NCBI GenBank assembly: GCA_012064385.1
Contig: QRDG01000406.1
Span: 175,730 to 239,729, forward strand
Direction: 5' to 3'
DNA from: Puccinellia tenuiflora
Taxonomy: Eukaryota; Streptophyta; Magnoliopsida; Poales; Poaceae
DNA length: 64,000 bases
Part shown: piece after piece, positions 42,357-53,859 of the stretch
Numbering within the stretch: the first letter of the stretch is position 1
Layout: every line of letters starts with the position of its first letter
Translations under genes and position numbers: made by a program
Notes under the pieces: model-generated
The model's database searches: none
What the model was told of the DNA's origin: nothing
The model's input: only the letters and a program-made list of their open reading frames with translations

Positions 42357-45300
42357 TCAGCCAGCATCGATCCTTTTCGTCAGAGGCCCCCAGCCAGCCC
42401 GCTTGTGAAAAATTTCAGTTGCTACTTTTGCTAGACGCCGCGCCGCGTTGCGAAGCCCCGGCCGCACGCCTGTTCTCTGCATAATCGACCAATATTCCAT
42501 AGAATTAGCTATGCTATACATTATTGCAGTCGGATCATACGGGTAGATATGATCAAACACAGCAGCATTTCTGGTTTTCCAAATCAACCAGACAATCGCC
42601 GCAACACCCACTGAAATTAAACTCCTATCACCAGAAGGGAAATGCATAATCCATCCACTCAGGCCCTGGAAGCAAGCAGGTACATCCATTACCCCTGTCG
42701 CACAGCTAACAACACCCCAGACATATTTTGCCATAGGACATTTAAAGAACAAATGGTCTATGGTCTCAACATCATCACAAAAACAACATTTGTTATCCTT
42801 ACCTTTCCAACCCCTTTTAATTAAAACATCTTTCGTAAGAATACTCTTATGAAAAGCTAACCACAGAAAAACTTTAATTTTCAAAGGAACTCTCACAGCC
42901 CAGATATTCCTATGCGACCATTTAACTGAACTCAGTTTCAAAGCTAAGTACATAGATTTAACTGAAAAGTTCCCAGATTTAGTTAGGACCCATCTACATC
43001 TGTCCTCCCCCTCTACTAGCCTTACACCCATGCACAGAGTTTGCAACTCCTGCCACATAGCTGCAGTTTCTCCCCACAAGGTTCTCCTGAATTTGTTTCA
43101 AACACTTCAGCAATCAACACATTTTTACTCAATGTCAGATTATATAACCTGCTAAATCTCTGACACAAAGGTATGTCCCCTAGCCACAAATCTTCCCAAA
43201 ACCTAGTTCTCTTACCATTACCTACTACTTTCCTACAGAACCTAAGAAAATAATCGTTTACACCCATCAAGCTTTGCCAAAAATGCGACTGCCCAGGTTT
43301 TTTGACACAAGCCGAAAGGTTTTTTTTCACATATTTTTTCCTTACCAAAGCTTGCCAAATACCCTCCTCATTCTCTAACCTCCAAAGCCATTTACTAAGT
43401 AAACATACATTCATTACTTTTAAATCTACCACTCCCAAACCCCCTAGTTCAATGGGTTGGCAGACTTTTTTCCACCCAACCAAATGATATTTTCTAGCCC
43501 CTGCCCCTTCCTGCCAAAGCAGTCTCTTCATAAAAAATTCAATTTTCTTACACGGCCCTCTAGGTAGCTCAAACATGGACATCATATAATAAGGCACATT
43601 ACTCAAGCAACCTTTTAACAAAATCAGCCTACCCCCATAAGAATTTTGTTTCCCAGCCCAATTATGAAGTTTACTCTCTACTTTCCCTTCAGCTTCACCC
43701 CAATCACTATTGCTTAATCTAACACAGTCCATTGGTACACCAAGATACTTAAAAGGTATTTTCCCCACACCACAAGTAAAAATAGCAGAATACTCATCTA
43801 CTTTGTTTTTTGCATCCCCAAAACAATAAAGCTCACTTTTGTGAAAGTTGATTTTCAAACCAGACAATTGTTCAAAAATACAAAGGATACCTTTTAAATT
43901 CCTAGCACTCTCCAAGTCATCTTTGAACAAGAATATAGTATCATCTGCGTACTGTAGCATACTCACTCCATCCTCTACTAGATTATCCCCTAAACTATCA
44001 ATGAGACCATTATCTACAGCAATCTGGATAAGCATGTTCAGTACATCTATAGCCATATTAAAAAGGATGGGAGAAAGAGGATCCCCCTGCCTAAGACCTT
44101 TCCTAGATTCAAAAAAAGTACCTATACAATCGTTTGCTAGTACTGCAACTTTACCATGTGTCACAGATTCCATTACTAGCTCTACAAACTTGATAGGGAA
44201 CCCTTTTTGTACCATGACTTCTCGCAAAAAACTCCAATTAATCTTATCATACGCCTTCTCGAAATCAACCTTAAATAACACAGCATCTACTTTTTTCTTA
44301 TGGACCTCATGCATTACTTCATGCAGCACTACCACCCCATCTAAGATAAATCTCCCTTTTATAAAAGCTGACTGTACAGGAGAGACTATTTTATTAGCAA
44401 CAACATTTACCCTATTGTTAATTACTTTTGTGAAAATCTTAAAAAGAACATTTAAGAGACATATTGGTCTGTACTGCTGTATAGACTTGGCATCTACACT
44501 TTTTGGTAACAAAGTCAAAATGCCATAATTAAATCTAGAAATATTCAGTACCCCATCATACCAATCTCGAAAAAGCTGGAACAAATCTTTATTAACTAAT
44601 GGCCAAAAAACTTGATAGAATTCAATGGGCATGCCATCAGGCCCTGGCGCTTTATTTTTTTTCATTTGGAAAACAGCAGTTTTAATTTCCTCCATGGTAA
44701 AAGCTCTACTGAGTTGCTCTCTGTCAAAATCATCCAACACACTAGGCATTACTAAATTCATACTAATATTACCAACATTATCATCAGGGCCAAACAGTTT
44801 TTTATAGAAGTCAGTGGCATACTCTAGAATTTCCACATCTCCTTCTATTACTCCATCTTCTTGCTGTAAAGAAACTATCTTATTCTTTCTTCTCCTACCA
44901 CTAGCTTTACTTATAAAGTAAGATGTCAAAGCGTCCCCTTCCAAAATTTCTTTTTCTTTTGCCCTCTGGAACCACATAACCTCCTCTTCTTTATAAATCT
45001 TATTTAATTTAAAATCTAACTCCTTTCTAATCAAGTATTTCTCAGCAGTTAAACCTACCATTTCACTATTCTTATCTATTTCATCAATGGCCTCAGACAA
45101 AATCTTCTTTTGCCTCTTATAATACCAAATGTAGTTCAGGTTCCAGCCCTTCAAAGTTTTCCTAAGTTTCCTAAACCTATTCTGCCATCTGCTAGCATTA
45201 CTGTTACCAGGGAAAAACCATTCCAAACTCTACTAACTACATCTACCAAATCATCCCGCAAGAACCAACACAATTCAAATTTAAAGGGTATATCCATCTT

Positions 45301-46014
45301 TGGAACATTAAGTCCAAAATCAACAACAATAGGGGCATGGTCAGACAGTTCCCTCGTCAAAACTTTAAGGAATACAAGAGGATACATCTATTCCCAAGAA
45401 AGTGACATAAGGACTCTATCAAGCTTTTTAAGAGTAGGATTTTCATGGTTATTAAACCATGTATATCTCCTACCCGGCATCTCTATCTCTTTCAACCCCC
45501 AATGTTCTATGACAGCATTAGAAAGTGTGGACCACTTATTAAGTATAATTTCTTTGTTACATTCATCAACATTCCTAATCAAGTTAAAATCTCCCCCAAT
45601 TAAAATGGGGAGACCATTTCTATTTTGAAAAACATTAACCAGTTCTACTATAAAACTTTCTTTATCTCTACTATGAGGAGCTCCATAAATGTTCACTAAA
45701 TTCCATTTACTTCCAGTTTTAATATCTTCCACCACTATTTTTATGAAAAATCTCCCTACTTCACTCTCTACTATTCTTAAGAAAGCCTTATTAACTCCCA
45801 GCAGCATCCCTCCCCCCAAACCAATGGAAGGGACTTCAACCCAAGAGAAGTCATTTCTACCACAGATTTTATCTAACTCAACAGCAGTAAAACCAGATTT
45901 TTTAGTCTCCTGCAAACCTATAAAAGACAGCCTGTAATCATGTATAGCAGATCTAATAAAACTTTTCTTTATATCCTCCCCAATCCCTCTGGGATTCCAG
46001 AAGATACCAGCCAT
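42357..46014 (-). pseudogene. LINE 2 ORF2: endonuclease, reverse transcriptase, zf-RVT
   Basis: Begins MAGIFWNPRGIGED. The endonuclease shows GLQETKKSGF, NIYGAPHSRDKE, GGDFNLIRN and DRVLMS. The RT shows KKNKAPGPDGMP, YRPICLLNV, KVDFEKAYDKINW and LQYADDTIFLF. The zinc-binding C-terminus has CCFCDDVETIDHLFFKC. It is close to intact: TAG at 45388-45390 (from CAG) after the endonuclease, one frameshift near 45230 and one near 43080. The protein nicks target DNA and primes reverse transcription. ORF1 stops four bases upstream, the usual tight LINE spacing. Confidence 0.9.
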
Positions 46015-46017
46015 TAA

Positions 46018-48479
46018 TTAAAATAATTTAATCCCATTATATATATGTCGCCCTCTACCTCTTCCTACATATACACCTCTACCTCTACTACTCCTTATGG
46101 GATTCCTTTTACTCATTATACTAGCTAGTCCTCTAATACACTCATCTAATTCAATATCATCCTCATCCATACCCTCATCCTCAGATGACAGGTCCTGGAC
46201 ATGATCAGGAGTCATACACTCTACATCTCTCTGTTTTGCATCAATCTGACCATTCTTTCTACTACTAGCATTAAACATATTGGCTCTAGCTTCCTCTAAT
46301 TTTTGTATCGCCTCTACTGTACTTCTAATTTCATCCTCATTATCTCCTAACTTTACCCCTACAGTATCCGCTATTTGCTGTAAAGATAAATGTGCAGTGT
46401 TTGGTATAGGGATGTCACCATAATTACCTTGAGGGTTTTCCAAGTTCCTTGCAAGCGCCCTTTCTGCTGCCTTATCCATCACATGCTTGTCCCCTTCATC
46501 CCTTGAAGATCTCCTCCTGTTCTCATCTACTACAGGTTCTTTGGCCTTGGATTTCCCCACAGCTCCAGCCTCAGCTCCCCTCACTGTTAATTCCTCATCA
46601 CTATCTGTTATAGGTGGAAACCTGAGCGCATATTCCTTTTCAACCTTCTCCTTCATTGCTTGACCAAACACCTCCAGGTCTGTGTTATTAATGTCCAATC
46701 CTTTGTTACTCTCCTGGGAGTCACTATAATCCAAATGATCAGTGTGAGCATCTAGCATAGCTGCATCGTCAGCATATTTCCTGTTGATTTCCTCCACAGC
46801 CTCTCCACCAACAGGCACCTGATTTTTTCTCTCCATCTGCAATTGTTTGGCAAGCATCACAGTCCTAAGATGTATCTCCTCCCTCTTATTCTGTTCCACC
46901 AGTTCTTCAGACATTTCTCTCTGTTCTGCCCCATCCACATTCATTGCATTTTTAGAACCACATTCCTGGTGTTCTCCACTAACATTTGGATTTCTCATTT
47001 TTTTTAATCTCTCTATCTTTGTCCCTCTTATTTGGTGTCCTGTTCCCCTGTTCTGTCTCCTCTATAATCACACCATCTCTCAGAAACCCCCTGGCTCCAC
47101 TACTTCCTCTACATCAAAATAGATATAGTAAATGTAGGGGTCCTCTGTAAGCTCAACCACTGATGGTATCTTCTTTGGGTTTCTGACACCCACTTTGACC
47201 CTAATAATATCTGTCTGTCTATATCCAAGCATATCAACTTCCTGTACTGTCCCCAACATGGAAGCTATCTCTGAGAAACCATCCTTGTGAAGCATAGATG
47301 GAGGGGCACCTGTAATTCTAACCCAAACTGAGAACAATTTGAACTTGGCCAAGGAAACTGAGTCCATTTTGATCACTTTAACAATAACCTTAGTCCCTTT
47401 CAGCCCAAACTGTGGATAATCAGCTAATTCCTGCAGCCTTGCAAATGACTGAAATTTCACCGAGAACACCTTCTCTCCACATTCTTTGATCTTCCATTTA
47501 CCTCCCCAAGGAAACTGTGATCCAAAAGCAACAGCCAATTGTTCCTCTGTAATCACTCCATCAAGAATTTGCACTAAACCAGACGCCACAACATTTGTTC
47601 CAGTATCTTTTCTACCAGTCTACGCCACCAGCAGCTGAAGACCATTAGCACCACATCCAGCGAGTTTCAACACTGGAAAAGGTTTGTTGAGCATACCACA
47701 TTTCTCAGAAATATGTGCGTTAAGCTTCCCACAATTTATGCAATACAACTCTGCTTTACACACCTTCACTTGATGGCCTGCTCGTTGCATCTGAAACAGA
47801 CCGCCCCTTTTGAAGTCACAGCCTCTACTTGATCAGCCATTTTTGCCTTACCCTTCCCTTCACCATCTGCTTTCGATCCTTGAGCACTACCAGCTGACCC
47901 AGCACTGTTTGACCTCTGAACCACCCCTTGCCGTTTAGAAAAATTCCCTCCGCCTCTAGAATCTTGCCCCACCCCTTGTCCCAAAGGCTGCTGAAACGGA
48001 TTGTTGAAACCCATTGGGGGAGCCCCCTGATACCCTCCCCTCCATTGATTCTGATCATGTGGAAACATACTAGGTACAGGCTGAGCGTAGTTGGCGTTGC
48101 TGAAATTGTTGAAGTTCTGCGCCGCAGGATTGATGCCAAAGCCACCATTGAAGCCCTGAAAACCTTCAGAGTAAATCAGCCGTGTGGTACCTCTCCCACC
48201 TCTGCCCTCACCCCAGTTGCTCTGCCAACTGTTCCCCACTCCACCACCCCCGGAATTACCACCATCTCTCGCTCCTCTCCAATCTTTCCTCCCTCCTCCC
48301 GCCATCCTCTCTGTGGATCTTGAGTAAGCCGCCTCTACCCTCGCCGCCGCCGTTCTCCTCTCTTCTCCCCTCTCACCAGAATTAGGTTTACCTCCCTCGA
48401 GTCTCAGACCTTGTACCAACACCTGGATCGACTCCAAAGGCAAGGGCACTAGAGAAGGACTGGACCTGTTTCGGCCCAA
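46018..48479 (-). pseudogene. LINE 2 ORF1 (gag-like) in several frames
   Basis: Pieces in order: 48479-47766 (Gly/Asn-rich, ending at a zinc knuckle CFRCNEQ broken by one missing base), a second knuckle CINCGKLNAHISEKC near 47710, 47589-47080 (a globular part with YPQFGLKGTKV and VWVRITGAPPSML, like plant LINE DUF4283 proteins), and 46998-46018 (charged, disordered, ending in an Arg/Gly-rich tail RGRGVYVGRGRGR). A stop near 47620 and frameshifts near 47770 and 47050 separate the parts. The product would coat LINE RNA. A further GC-rich frame at 49254-48544 may be 5' leader or the ORF1 N-terminus. Confidence 0.75.
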
Positions 48480-49498
48480 CTCACACGGCCCATCTGGAAC
48501 CGGATTCGTCTCCCTCCCATCTTTGCTGACGTCATCCTCAACATCAGAGCTCTACATCCTTGCCCTCTGCATTGCCGCAGCTAGAACTTCTCCAATCGAC
48601 AGTAATGGCGGAACCGGAACCGGCTTCGTCCAAGGCACTGCACCAAATGGCAACGCCCTTGCCATTGGAGCAGCTACCACAGCACCACGCTTCCATCGTG
48701 AACAAGACAACTCTACCACACTCGGCGAACTTGCCCTTCCCGGAAACCGGCATCACCGACGGTAGAACTACCTTGCTCGGCTTGATGACGTTGATCTCTA
48801 CCACACTCGGCGAACTCCGCGTACTCACCTCCTCTTCATACGAATCCTCACTTTCAACCCACCAGAACCGCCCGAATTGCTGAATTCCCTTCACCGAGGA
48901 ATCCCCGCTTTTCCCCGTTGCTTTTCTGACTCCATCTCCGTAGACTTGTTCCGATTCTCCTCCGACGGCTCGGCCATGATCTTCCGCTCCTCGTCGGAGG
49001 CGAGGCGTGCCTATAGAATCAGGAGCTTGCGCTCCACCTTCTCCTGATCCCGCTGCACCCGCTCCGACACCCGCTCGAGGCGCCCTCACAGAGCCCTCAG
49101 ATGCGCCTCCTCGTACCCTCCTCTCCCCCACTGCTCCTCCTCCATCCTCACCCGCAACCCCCGAAGCGGCTCCCCTGCTCGATGGAGATGCTCCGACGAG
49201 CTGGTGGTGGTGGTGGTGGGATCGGGGTGGGGTGCGCACGATCGCCTGGGGCATCGCCTGCTGCTCTCTGTGTCAGTTTGATCCGCAAGCGCAGTCCTGA
49301 CAACAAAGAGGTGCTGGCACTCTACCCTTATCTGCCCTGTGCGCTGTTTCAGTTACTGCGTGCGAAATTACGTGCTGAGCTTGGAGATTTTGGACTTTGC
49401 TTAGGCCCTCTAGCCAATTAGCCTTAAGTGCCTGTTTCCTGGTTCAGTCGCTTCCCGTTTTGGCCAAAATTATGGTTGATTCGCAAACAGCTTAGCCT

Positions 49499-49587
49499 AA
49501 AACACAAGAAGAAAAAGATACATCACGGGGCCGGCCTCCCCGTAACAAGCCGGCGCAAACCATCTCAACATACGGACGTAGTGATAG
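49499..49587 (-). mobile_element. 5' part of the short retro-fragment
   Basis: Continuation of 41958-42060 beyond LINE 2, ending in the second copy of the 13-bp TSD (49575-49587). Confidence 0.6.
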
Positions 49588-49814
49588 TAGCTAGGTCGTA
49601 AGAGCACCGGACCAAATACGCTTACAATTTTTATGCTACTCGACCAAGCAATTTGGAAACATCTAGTAATGTAAACTATAGTGTGGCTGCAGGTAGTGCC
49701 ACGCTGACGGCTGCGTGCAGATAAAGATCTTTCTTCCGGCGGACAGTAATCCCCATATCCTCTGCCATGTCCAGGGTCTCTGGCTTAACCCCAGCCTCGA
49801 GCTCCCAATCAAAG
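49588..49814. other. Flank of the MULE, no gene recognised
   Basis: 227 bases between the retro-fragment and the MULE. The last nine, CAATCAAAG (49806-49814), resemble CAATAAAAA after the right TIR (59119-59127) and may be a decayed 9-bp target-site duplication. Confidence 0.45.
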
Positions 49815-49935
49815 GGGCCAATAGCTCCTGTGCGACGTTTTTCCATTGAATTGGACGCAGTGCGACATATTTGGAGAGAATAGCTCCCATGCGACGATTC
49901 TTAGCGCGTAAATAGCCCACATGCGACACAGGCAT
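49815..49935 (+). repeat. MULE left TIR
   Basis: Begins GGGCCAATAGCTCCTGTGCG. It contains three spaced copies of AATAGCYC plus GCGAC. It aligns over its length to the reverse complement of the right TIR with about four in five bases identical by eye. Confidence 0.9.
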
Positions 49936-49989
49936 TAAACCGGTCGTCGACTTGTTTAATTAGCGCTAAGACATGCCCAAATTAATTAG

Positions 49990-50226
49990 CACAACACCAA
50001 TCAAATTAATTAGGACCGTGCCCGCCCGCCCACGACCTGAACTGTCCGAGCCTTCCCGCGCACCATTCTTCAGCTCCGCGTTGGCGGCGACGGCGGCGGC
50101 GGCGGAGCCCTCTGTCTCAGCGGCGGCGGAGTCCTCTTCCTCGGCGGCGGCGGAGCCCTCTGTCTCAGCGGCGGCGGAGCCCTCTTCCTCGGCGGCTGCG
50201 GAACCCCTTAATCGGCGGCGGCCTTC
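49990..50226 (+). repeat. GC-rich leader with a 33-bp repeat
   Basis: GCGGCGGCGGAGCCCTCT-type units repeat four to five times at 50090-50200. This lies between the left TIR and the first transposase codon and is likely the 5' untranslated region. A frame open here encodes Ala/Ser repeats only. Confidence 0.45.
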
Positions 50227-53200
50227 ATGGTTAGTGAATTCGTAGCTCTACTCTCAATCCGCCCCCCAATCCCGTCCGCCTGGATCTAAGCTCGTGCCTC
50301 TGTTTTGCTTCTTTGTAATCGATAGAAGGTGAGAGGGGGCCTCCCGGTGAGAGGAGTTCGTCGACCCGGTGCCCGTCGTCAGATCGAGAACGAGCTCGTC
50401 GACCCTGTGCCCGTGGTCAGATCGAGCGAGGATGCTGCTCGAACCTTTGAATATGCGGTGACTTTCTTTCCATCAACGGCAAAATTAGTTGATGGTAGCA
50501 TGGAGACCATCGAGAGAGACACAGTTGTGAAATGGGAGGTTGATTGTGCAGAGATTGATCCTACTGAATTACAGAAGATGGAAGAGAAGGCGGTGAGGAA
50601 ATTGGTGGAGAAAATTGGGGAAACTGTGGTTTGGGGTCCAGAGCAGGAGGTTTCACTGTTGCGGTATGATGATTTCAAAGGAGAGTATGTCAGAATTGAA
50701 GATGGTGAGCACATTATTGATGAAATCGATAGGCAAGAGGGCTGGGTAAGCCTCAGAGTTGATTTTTTGCTGAACTCGTTGATCTGCATACTGATTCGAA
50801 GGTGGGTTATGTGCCTTCACACTTGGCAATGCAGAAGGCAGATGCTGATTGGATTGCACATAGGCAGATTGTTCCCATTATTACAGATGTGACAGTAATA
50901 GCCGATGAGGCTAATGCAGATGCACAAGAGCAAAATGTTGCTGTTGTTGATTGGAATGCAGTTGAATTGGAGGAGCATACTGATTTGGTTATTGCACCAA
51001 TTGCTGACACTGAGATGGCCAAACTATTTGGCATTCCAGTCGATGAGAGAGAGGAGGAGGAGGAGAGGGAGGAAGGTAGTGATAATTCTGACAGAGAATT
51101 TTGTGAAGATGTAGATGAACAGTTGATGGAAGATGCTGCAGATTATGTAGATGATGCACATACTGATGAGCTGGTGCATGTGTATGACAAGGAAAACCCT
51201 GTCATTCAAGTGGGAAAGTTGTGGTCAAACATGGATGAGTTCAGGTTGTCTTTCAAGACTTATGCAGTCAGACATCAGTTTGATGCCAAGACAGTTTGGA
51301 CTGATAGAAAGAAGTTTTATGCTAAGTGCAGAGGTTTTGATGGTAGTGGTGTGAGACCTTGCAAGTGGTACATATCTGCTAGAGTGCAGCCTGATGGAAG
51401 TACAGTCAGGGTTAACCAAATCCCTCATGAACATACTTGTCTTACAACTTCACAAAAGTATCAAGCATGACATCACAGATTTGGGTTGCAGAAAAGATAA
51501 CTCCAATATTGGCTAAAACACCAAACACTACTGCCAAAAGACTGAAAGTAGACTTGGAAAAGTTGTACCCCATTAAACTGAATTATACCACAGTGTGGAA
51601 GGCTAAACAAAGGGCAATGAAGAATTTGTATGGTGATTGGGCAAACACATTTAGGATGCTTTACAATTTCCAAGCAGAGGTGGAGAAAAGGTCACCTGGC
51701 AGTGTTGTGGAGATAGATACAGAGATATCAGAGGATGGCAAGGTTTATTTCTCCAAATTCTTTATGGCTTTAAAACCTTGCATTGATGGCTTCAAAGCAG
51801 GATGTCGTCCATATTTGAGCATAGACTCATCATTTTTGACAGGGAAATGGAATGGTCAGTTGGCAGCATGCAATGCTCTAGATGGACACAACTGGATGTT
51901 TCCTGTTGCTGTTGGCTTATTTCAGTCAGAGACAGAGGCTTCATGGACATGGTTCATGATGCAGCTGAAAAGAAGCTTAGGGCCAGTGTCACCTTTGGCA
52001 ATACACACAGATGCATGCAAAGGTCTTGAAAATGCAGTTAAAAATGTGTTCCCACATGCTGAGCAGAGGGAGTGCTTTGGCCATTTGTGGATGAATTTGA
52101 TAAAAAAGTTCAGAGGAGATGAATTTGGGAGAATGTGGCCAGCAGCAAGATCTTACACTAAACAGACACATTCATATCATCTTGGTAAGGTAATGGCAAC
52201 ATGCGAGGAGTTTGGTACATGGTTGAACACCTACCATTCTTTATTATGGTACAGGTCAGGATTCAACACTGCCATCAAGTGTGATCATATCAACAACAAT
52301 TTGGCAGAAAGTTTCAACAACAAGGTGAAGGAGCTAAAAGATTTGCCTGTGCATGACATGGTTGACCAAATCAGGATCATGCTCATGAGGATGTGGGAAT
52401 TGAGAAAAAAGATTGGTGATTGTCTGCAAGGTGATAAACTTCCAGCAGTGGTGCAACAGGTGGTCAACAGAAGCAGAAGTCTTACACATTTGTCTGTTGA
52501 AAAATCATCACTGTGGGGTGCTGAAGTTAGAGACAACAAGACTGGAAGGAGGCATGTTGTTGACACTGATAAACATGATTGCAGTTGCCTCGAGTGGCAA
52601 CACACTGGTAAACCATGCGAGCATGCCATTCTATTCTTAGCCTCACAGCCCAAGTTAAACATGCATCCATATCTGCATGAATATTATTCGGTAGCAAAAT
52701 TCAAAGCTGCATATGCAACTCCAATCCCACCTCTTACAGATCAGTCACAGTGGCCAGAAAAGCCACTTGAATTTTCCATGTGTCCTCCTCTTACAAAAAG
52801 AAAGGCAGGCAGACCTAAACAGAGTAGATTCAAGGCATGGTTTGAAAAAGGTGGGAGTAGTAAGAAGGGCAAGGACAAGAAAGATGGAAAGCCAAAAAGG
52901 GTTCAAAAGGGTAGCAAAAATAGATGCAAGCGGTGCCAAATACTTGGGCACAGAGAGGGATCTAGACACTGCATTTTCTCTGCTCCTAAGCCTAGACAGT
53001 ATGTGCTTATTTGTGTTTTTTTTCATATTGTGCTTATTTTTGTGTTTTTTTCATATTGTGCTTTGTTGTTTTCAGGAGGAAGGCTCCAAGTCAGCCTCTT
53101 GTTGTTGAACAGTGTTGGCCAACAAAAAGAGCAAGAGTCAGTGGCTGCAGAAGGAAGAGAAGTGAGTGGCAACAATTTGGCACTGAAACTGAAGAAACTG

Positions 53201-53508
53201 CAGCTGGTGTCACTGAAACTGAAGAAACTGCATTCGAAATGCACACTGTCGACACTGTCGAAACTGAAGAAATGGAGGTGCACACTGTCGACACTGTCGA
53301 CACTGAAGAAACTGAAGAAATGGTGCACACTGTCGACACTGTCGACACTGAAGAAACTGAAGAAATGGTGCACACTGAACCTACTTTCCAGTTTCAGTCG
53401 ACTCCAGTGAAGAAAACCAAGATGATCAGTGAACTTGTGGGTGCAGTGCAACCCAAAACCAGAAATGCTAAGGCGAAGAAGGGTACACGGCGTGGTCGGA
53501 AGAAATAG
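50227..53508 (+). CDS. MULE transposase (mudrA-like), frameshifted
   Basis: Cuts and joins MULE ends. Parts in order: a diverged N-terminal region (50326-50745), an acidic linker (EREEEEEREEG), the MuDR DNA-binding domain (about 51190-51460), the MULE DDE domain with Asp at 51824 (SIDSSFLTG), Asp at 52010 (HTDACKG) and a candidate Glu in AESFN (near 52305), a SWIM finger CSCLEWQHTGKPCEH (about 52580-52625), a C-terminal knuckle CKRCQILGHREGSRHC, and a basic end. Frameshifts lie near 50750 and near 51455, each about one base. A 77-nt GT-AG intron (52999-53075) leads to a last exon encoding acidic repeats (HTVDTVDTEETEEMV) and a basic tail to TAG 53508. The start is uncertain: ATG 50227-50229 followed at once by a possible intron (50230-50325) would join in frame to AAG GTG AGA. 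Without it the frame lacks an early ATG. Confidence 0.8.
52999..53075 (+). other. Intron in the transposase gene
   Basis: 77 nt, donor GTATGT, T-rich interior, acceptor TTTTCAG. Splicing after CA of a codon restores the frame of the last exon. Unspliced, the frame stays open but in a different, domain-less register. Confidence 0.75.
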
Positions 53509-53859
53509 AACTGAAATTCAAAACTGTTGGGCATGTAATAATATTTGTTGGACACTATTTATGGCATGTAATAATATTTGTTGGGCACTATGTATGGCAT
53601 GTAATAATAGTTTGGTTATTGTTTTCAAACTGAAATTCAAATTTCGTTAAATTCAAATTTCGGTTGAAATTCAAATTTGGACTGAAGTTGAACTTTTGAC
53701 TCGGGTTGGATGTTTCAATGCCACCTCAACTCAATTTTGTATGTTATCTGATCATTCTGAGTCCTTTTGTTAAGTTAGACTCCTAGTCATCAAAAGTGTG
53801 TTTCAAATGACCCCCAAAGGTAGGGTAAACACCCTCATTTCTAAGCAACTTTTTTTTTC
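53509..53859. other. 3' region of the transposase gene
   Basis: AT-rich. GGCATGTAATAATATTTGTTGG is present about three times (53530-53610), followed by TTCAAATTT repeats. No gene is seen. Confidence 0.4.

Larger units (their letters stand above)
42061..49486 (-). mobile_element. LINE 2 (L1-type), nearly full length, 7.4 kb
   Basis: TSD ACAGCTTAGCCT at 42049-42060 and 49487-49498. The minus-strand 3' end is a short A-run after a GGGGCTGAGCCCC hairpin. It contains ORF1 (gag-like with zinc knuckles) and ORF2 (endonuclease, RT, zf-RVT). Length and intact TSD suggest little or no 5' truncation. Confidence 0.9.

Noticed and set aside
49973..50245. 90-codon Ala/Ser-repeat frame before the transposase
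   Set aside because: Made of a GCG/GAG/TCC repeat in the leader; it does not join to the transposase frame through any clear splice pair.
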